Shown here one piece after another: positions 58,055-64,000 of a stretch of DNA of 64,000 bases. Source of the stretch: Tubulanus polymorphus. Lineage: Eukaryota > Nemertea > Palaeonemertea > Tubulaniformes > Tubulanidae. The stretch covers positions 372,001 through 436,000 of the forward strand of contig NC_134030.1 of the NCBI RefSeq assembly GCF_964204645.1, written 5' to 3'. Position 1 is the first letter of the stretch. The number at the start of each line of letters is the position of its first letter. Position numbers and translations under genes: made by a program. The notes beneath the pieces were generated by a model. That model was not told where the DNA came from, made no database searches, and was given only the letters and a program-made list of their open reading frames with translations.

Positions 58055-61000
58055 CTAATGTATTATACGTACTGTACAGGGAGGCTGTAACCACGGCTCT
58101 CCGTCTATCTGCATCGGGAACGCTTTCCTAGTTCTGAAATATTGTAGCGAACGTGTTTAAGAGCTGGATAAAGGAAACTCGGCTGGAGAAGATGAAGGTT
58201 TAGGTGACCAGAGTTTGCTTGGCGTTTATGTTGTTTTTAAACTGTGATATCTCAGCTCAGTAAACAACCGATTCTTATTCCGATAAACGGATAAAGGGGT
58301 AAGGGTGGGGATTAAAGGGGGTAAGGGTTGGGATTGAAGGGGGTAAGGGTGGGGATTGAAGGGAGTAAGAGGGGTGGATTGAAGGGGGTAAGAGTGGGGG
58401 GATTGAAGGGGGTAAGAGTGGGGGATTGAGGGGGTAAGAATGGGGGATTGAAGGGGTAAGAATGGGGGATTGAGAGGGTAAGAATGGGGGATTGAAGGGG
58501 GTAAGAGTAAGGATATTGAAGGGGGTAAGAGTAGGGGGATTGAGGGGGTAAGAGTGGGGGATTGAAGGGGGTAAGAGTAAGGATATTGAAGGGGGTAAGA
58601 GTAGGGGGATTGAGGGGGTAAGAGTGGGGGATTGAAGGGGGTAAGAGTAAGGATATTGAAGGGGGTAAGAGTAGGGGGATTGAGGGGGTAAGAGTGGGGG
58701 ATTGAGGGGGTAAGAATGGGGGATTGAAGGGGTAAGAATGGGGGATTGAGAGGGTAAGAATGGGGGATTGAAGGGGGTAAGAGTAAGGATATTGAAGGGG
58801 GTAAGAGTAGGGGGATTGAGGGGGTAAGAGTGGGGGATTGAAGGAGGGTAAGAGTAAGGATATTGAAGGGGGTAAGAGTAGGGGGATTGAAGGGGGTAAG
58901 AGTGGGGATTGAAGGGGGTAAGAGTAAGGATATTGAAGGGGGTAAGAGTAGGGGGATTGAGGGGGTAAGAGTGGGGGATTGAAGGGGGTAAGAATGGACT
59001 GCTTACCTAATCACAACCGATGAACACTGCGCTAAACGTTTACCAGTAGCTTTCAGTGTGATCACTTGACCCATATGCATCGTGTTCTCCAGTCCGACCA
59101 CTTCAATTAATCGATCTCCAATATCTATAAAATATCAACATATAAAACACACGCCATTAACTCAAACATTACCAGTTTAGTTTGGTTTGTTCAGGACACA
59201 GATCTCACAATTCCAAATGGTGTAAGAAGAATTGGCGGCTGGTTGATCTTCAGCGAGATCGTTTGGAGTAATGTTGACCGTCAAGTGCTGCCCCTATACA
59301 CGACATTACCGGCGAACAAGTGAACTAACCACTACAACTCAATATTCTTACTGCGGCATGCGAGTAATAAGTTAGTTCTCACATTCGTCGTCAACGATTT
59401 GTATAGCGGCAGCACTAGACGGTTAAGATATTTACGGGTGATAAAATGTAATATTCTTCAAACTTGTTGCAGATATTAATAATGTTTGATATCAATTGAT
59501 TCTGTTCGTTGATTCAAAATACTGGGCCCGGTTTTATAGACTGGTAATACCTCTAACCCGGGGGGTTAATTCAATTGAAAATTAATTGAGATAGCCCCCG
59601 GGTTAAAGGTAATACCCGTCTATAAAACCAGCCCCAGTATTTTGCAAGTGCTGCCTAGTCTTTACCCTAGTCTTTCTAGTCCTTCAATCGATGTGATTTA
59701 ATCTCATCTCAAAACCCATTTAACTAATTTTAGTTTTCTCTGTCCCTTTAATCAAAAACCGATGAGCATATTTCATATGGATTTTAGGCTGAATAAATTA
59801 TCAACATTAGTCAGTCTGTATGTCCACTAATTGCTGTACGTGAACCCGTGTTAGCTTCATACAGGCCCATTTTTACGCTCTAATGGGCCTGTAGTGGGCC
59901 TGTAATGGGCCTGTAGTGGGCCTGTAATGGGCCTGTAGTGGGCCTGTAATGGGCCTGTAGTGGGCCTGTAATGGGCCTGTAATGGGCCTGTAATGGGCCT
60001 GTAGTGGGCCTGTAGTGGGCCTGTAATGGGCCTGTAGTGGGCCTGTAATGGGCCTGTAGTGGGCCTGTAGTGGGCCTGTAATGGGCCTGTAGTGGGCCTG
60101 TAATGGGCCTGTAGTGGGCCTGTAATGGGCCTGTAGTGGGCCTGTAATGGGCCTGTAGTGTATATAATAATAATATAAGTAAGAGTGTGTTGTACATTTC
60201 CTATGCGAATACAGTTTATTATAACGTATTTCTTGATTTTGAGATTACTTCTGTGGCAAGCGAGAGCAGCATCTCGTCGGTCCCTTCTACCCCCCCCCCC
60301 CTCCCTCATCTCACACACCTCTTATTTAAGAGTTTACTAGGAACAGTGGCCAACTAAGGCTAAACTGCACGCTGACTTTATATTTTATTCTTTTAAAAAC
60401 GTTCGAATTTGTCGGTGAAATATTTTCAGAAAACACGTTTTCGAACTGACGGCAACATCGATATAGAATCTATTCTAATTTACATTTAAATCAAAACATA
60501 CACAATATTGAACAAGTCAATAATTTCAACATTGAAAAAAAACACCGAATACAATCATCAGAACGAGGTCAGACAATTAATCAATAAATTCATAACAGAA
60601 AATATTACTTTAATTGATTAATCAATTAGCAAAAATAACACACACAGCAAACTACGAAGCCATATTCGAGATGAGGGATTGATGACGTCACTATAGAGGA
60701 CGTGACGTCACAGTGCACGACGGACTTGGTATTAACCTCAACCCCGTGTGAGGTCGGGGTTTAGGGCACTATGTTTAAAGTCAAATAAACCACAAAACAT
60801 AATAAGTGTAATCATTTAAAATGTCGTGGATCTGTCACGTGACTATCAATATGGCGTTGATGTCACGTGGCAATAACTATGCGACCTCTATTGAGTGATT
60901 TTAAACTATTGTAACATTTTGTCCGTGTAACTTGAAATGTAGGTAACATCACAATTAAAAGTGTTGAAGTACACAGTATACACCAGGAGGCGGGTCAAAT

Positions 61001-64000
61001 AGAGAGTGACCACCAGTTCAAACTCACAGTTTCATATCAACAATTCACTAATTCAAATCGATATATTTTTTTCTATAGTCATGCATTATCAGTACCATAG
61101 AACACTAGTAGCGCCATCTGGCGACGTGACAAATAACATTTTTTCAAAACTATTGCAGCACAACCTACATCACATCATACACACACATAGCTCTCAGAAT
61201 ACACACACAGATTATATCTGAGATATATCTGAGATCTCAGCTTTATCTTGAAATATCAACTTATATCTGAGATATCTGAGATCTCACAGAATCGGATCAC
61301 AATCATGGAGAAAACAATCTATCAACAAATCTTTAAGATTGAAAATATATTTACGTTTTTGATCACTTATGAATTTCGTTTTTTTTATCCCGTGGCGCCC
61401 CCTGTTGCTTAATTACAACATGGAATTTTGGCAACAGCACCAAAACTTCCATACAAGACCCATGGCCCCCAATGTGGCGACATCTGGTGTCTTTTAAATG
61501 ATGGACTGAACCTGAATAAACTATTGGCCAAAATAATAGAAATTTTGAACTCTTATTTATCATTTTTAGTTTAGGACTTTTCTTCATTTTAGAGTCCTAG
61601 TAGTTGTTTCCTACATGATCTGCGCAGGTTCGAGTCCGGGGGAGGGGCTGAGGGGGAGGGGCTGAGGGGGATTGTAGAGATGGTAGATTCTGTGGTTGTA
61701 TTCCGGGAGATGTTTGTACGATGAAAAATATTGTAGTCAAAATTCATACAGACAGAAACGTCCAATGTGAGAACATGTATTTAATAATATACCTTGAGTT
61801 GCATAGTTAAGCGCTTCACCAGTTAACGGTGTATTATTAGGTTCACGCGTTGTACCGCCTTTAAAAACATAAACAGCAGACACTTTATAGAAAAAACCTG
61901 CCCGCAGTGGTCATATAGCAGTGGTGGTACAGTCGATTCATCTGTTCTTCAATTCTTCGGGGTTACATAAAATCCCTGTTCACTAAGAATGGAAAAATAG
62001 TCTGAAATGTTTCCTTGAGCTAGTGTAGTTTATTCAACGTTTCGACTTTATCCTAATAGTCATCTTCAGGAATACTGTATTCCTTGAGCTAGTGTAGTTT
62101 ATTCAACGTTTCCACTATATCCTAATAGTCATCTTCAGGAATATTGTATTCCTTGAGCTAGTGTAGTTTATTCAACGTTTCGACTTTATCCTAATAGTCA
62201 TCTTCAGGAATATTGTATTCCTTGAGCTAGTGTAGTTTCAACGTTTCTACTTTATCCTAATAGTCATCTTCAGGAATACTGTATTCCTTGAGCTAGTGTT
62301 GTTTATTCAACGTTTAGACTTTATCCTAATAGTCATCTTCAGGAATACTGTATTCCTCGAGCTAGTGTAGTTTATTCAACGTTTCGACTATATCCTAATA
62401 GTCATCTTCAGGAATACTGTATTCCTTGAGCTAGTGTAGTTTATTCAACATTTCGACTTTATCCTAATAGTCATCTTCAGGAATACTGTATTCCTTGAGC
62501 TAGTGTAGTTTATTCAACGTTTCGACTTTATCCTAATAGTCATCTTCAGGAATACTGTATTCCTTGAGCTAGTGTAGTTTATTCAACGTTTCGACTTTAT
62601 CCTAATAGTCATCTTCAGGAATACTGTATTCCTTAAGCTAGTGTAGTTTATTCAACGTTTCGACTATATCCTAATAGTCATCTTCAGGAATACTGTATTC
62701 CTTGAGCTAGTGTAGTTTATTCAATGTTTCGACTTTATCCTAATAGTCATCTTCAGGAATACTGTATTCCTTGAGCTAGTGTAGTTTATTCAATGTTTCG
62801 ACTTTATCCTAGTAGTCATCTTCAGGAATACTGTATTCCTTGAGCTAGTGTAGTTTATTCAATGTTTCGACTTTATCCTAATAGTCATCTTCAGGAATAC
62901 TGTATTCCTTGAGCTAGTGTAGTTTATTCAATGTTTCGACTTTATCCTAATAGTCATCTTCAGGAATACTGTATTCCTTGAGCTAGTGTAGTTTATTCAA
63001 CGTTTCGACTATATCCTAATAGTCATCTTCAGGAATACTGTATTCCTTGAGCTAGTGTAGTTTATTCAATGTTTCGACTTTATCCTAATAGTCATCTTCA
63101 GGAATACTGTATTCCTTGAGCTAGTGTAGTTTATTCAATGTTTCGACTTTATCCTAATAGTCATCTTCAGGAATACTGTATTCCTTGAGCTAGTGTAGTT
63201 TATTCAATGTTTCGACTTTATCCTAATAGTCATCTTCAGGAATACTGTATTCCTTGAGCTAGTGTAGTTTATTCAATGTTTCGACTTTATCCTAATAGTC
63301 ATCTTCAGGAATACTGTATTCCTTGAGCTAGTGTAGTTTATTCAACGTTTCGACTATATCCTAATAGTCATCTTCAGGAATACTGTATTCCTTGAGCTAG
63401 TGTAGTTTATTCAACGTTTCGACTTTATCCTAATAGTCATCTTCAGGAATACTGTATTCCTTGAGCTAGTGTAGTTTATTCAACGTTTCGACTTTATCCT
63501 GATAGTCATCTTCAGGCATCCTTTATATCCCTATTCAGTATTCCTGACGATGACTATTAGGAACCGTTGAATAAACTACACTAGCTCAAGGAAACATTTC
63601 AGACTCTTTTTATTCTTAGTGTGCAGGGATTTCACATTATAACACGGACTCCAGTGTTTCACCAGTGGATGACCCCTGGGTTCAGATATCAGAAGTCCAA
63701 CGATTCATTTTTCTTTTTTGATTTGATTAATCTTAAGACTGGTGTTAATTGTCATATTAACTATATAACCAGTTTGACTTGGACCGGTGTTAAACAACTG
63801 TGTAACTGGACCCAGTACCCGCTGACTACAGGCATGTGGCATGTGGATATATTAGGTACATTTGTACAACTATTAAAGCATCTCAAATTCTGATCCGTTA
63901 TTCATATCCTACTATAATGTACTCACTCACCTGACTGAGTATTCTATGAGAATGAATGAATACTCACCTTGTATGGCGTAACTCAGGTCATTAGACGACA
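58055..64000 (-). CDS. Type I diacylglycerol kinase, C-terminal exons (partial)
   Basis: Minus-strand exons, from the window edge: 63968-64000 (partial), 61793-61858, 59007-59124, 58055-58133; phases 1, 1, 2 agree. Translation: [50 protein letters not shown] followed by [16 protein letters not shown]; then [20 protein letters not shown] and a stop soon after. IEVVGLE-MGQ, RLAQCS and PMQ(I/V)DGEPW are hallmarks of the accessory domain of diacylglycerol kinases, closest to alpha/beta/gamma isoforms. These cytosolic or membrane-recruited enzymes convert diacylglycerol to phosphatidic acid. The protein ends about 30 residues earlier than vertebrate forms (stop at 58055-58057). The catalytic domain lies beyond 64000. 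The 66-nt exon is symmetric (phase 1-1), so it may be a cassette. Confidence 0.85.
58285..58995 (+). repeat. G-rich GGGATTGAAGGGGGTAAGAG minisatellite
   Basis: About thirty degenerate copies of a 20-24 bp unit fill the last intron of the kinase gene, ending about 12 bp from the donor of the 59007-59124 exon. Runs of four to five G could form quadruplexes. Confidence 0.93.
59273..59424. mobile_element. MITE in kinase intron
   Basis: The left end ACCGTCAAGTGCTGCCCCTA and right end TGTATAGCGGCAGCACTAGA plus CGGTT are inverted repeats of about 24 bp. Confidence 0.7.
59517..59643. mobile_element. Hairpin MITE, same family as 18327
   Basis: AATACTGGGCCCGGTTTTAT at the left and ATAAAACCAGCCCCAGTATT at the right, with inner CCCGGGGGGTTAA/AGCCCCCGGGTTAA arms. 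Family identity with the element in SLC49A4 intron 1 is clear (GGCCCGGTTTTATAGACTGG). Confidence 0.85.
59880..60160 (-). repeat. 11-bp GGGCCTGTAGT minisatellite
   Basis: About 25 copies alternating GGGCCTGTAAT and GGGCCTGTAGT. Long open frames arise from the 33-nt period only. Confidence 0.95.
60165..61792. other. Kinase intron, no further gene
   Basis: Contains a poly-C run (about 60289-60301), two adjacent TGACGTCA sites (60684 and about 60705) and AGATATCTGAGATCTCA repeats near 61215-61290. No coding exon recognised. Confidence 0.45.
61970..63637 (-). mobile_element. Inverted-repeat element with internal 69-bp satellite
   Basis: The outer arms AATCCCTGTTCACTAAGAAT...TGAAATGTTTCCTTGAGC at the left and GCTCAAGGAAACATTTCA...ATTCTTAGTGTGCAGGGATT at the right are inverted copies. 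Between them lie about 22 copies of a 69-bp unit (62011-63516), read on the minus strand as CCTGAAGATGACTATTAGGA, TAAAGTCGAAACGTTGAATA, AACTACACTAGCTCAAGGAA, TACAGTATT. The rightmost unit is in the opposite orientation. Confidence 0.8.

Noticed and set aside
59857-60318. Minus-strand frames of repeating [11 protein letters not shown]
   Set aside because: By-product of the 11-bp minisatellite with a 33-nt coding period; it is intronic.
62011-63516. Active hammerhead ribozyme in every satellite unit
   Set aside because: Only the CTGAAGA-stem-GAAA core is seen. There is an extra base before the stem and I could not place helix III or a cleavage triplet, so activity is not claimed.

Overview
The window is eukaryotic and almost certainly from a marine invertebrate. 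It carries animal genes with spliceosomal introns (JAZF1, SLC49A4/DIRC2, PTPMT1, SDHD, a type I diacylglycerol kinase), several single-exon class A GPCRs, two tRNA genes, pieces of non-LTR and Penelope-like retroelements, many palindromic MITEs and a very high density of minisatellites. A lophotrochozoan (mollusc-, annelid- or brachiopod-like) is my best guess from the tandem GPCR expansions and repeat style, but nothing seen proves the phylum.

Layout. 0.6-3.1 kb: JAZF1 (+), ending in an 83-bp tandem repeat that contains its own stop codon. 3.1-8.7 kb: non-coding, with minisatellites, a TA microsatellite, a possible piggyBac-like MITE and a tRNA-derived SINE. 8.7-13.2 kb: tandem pair of single-exon GPCRs (+). 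13.4-14.7 kb: 3' end of a dead LINE (-) and a satellite carrying a tRNA-like B box. 15.3-16.4 kb: another GPCR (-). 17.9-24.0 kb: 11-exon SLC49A4 (+). 24.9 kb: tRNA-Gly (-). 27.7-29.6 kb: PTPMT1 (+), tail to tail with SDHD (-; 30.7-32.3 kb). 32.5-41.3 kb: three nearly identical 2.85-kb units, each with a GPCR gene (-), a LINE ORF1 remnant and a Penelope-like fragment. 41.3-42.2 kb: 5' half of a secreted PAN-like/C-type lectin gene (-), cut off at the array edge. 43.2-50.2 kb: a 109-bp satellite family, a ~550-bp inverted repeat enclosing a gene for a secreted Lys/Glu/Val-rich protein, and a trapped TM1-TM4 GPCR piece. 50.4-51.3 kb: a small secreted coiled-coil protein related to the one inside the inverted repeat. 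52.2-53.1 kb: a Penelope-like fragment joined to another GPCR piece, then tRNA-Val. 58.0-64.0 kb: the last exons of a diacylglycerol kinase (-), whose introns hold large minisatellites and a 69-bp satellite of about 22 copies.

The conserved genes are unrelated housekeeping or signalling functions: a nuclear zinc-finger protein, a lysosomal-type transporter, the mitochondrial PGP phosphatase, the complex II anchor and a lipid kinase. They do not form a pathway. Three themes deserve attention. (1) In four of these genes a splice site lies inside a tandem duplication, so that decoy copies of the exon boundary sit in the intron. (2) GPCR genes and fragments are repeatedly linked to retroelement and satellite sequence. 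(3) A hammerhead-core-like motif (CTGAnGA, one extra base, hairpin, GAAA) recurs in five different repeat contexts.
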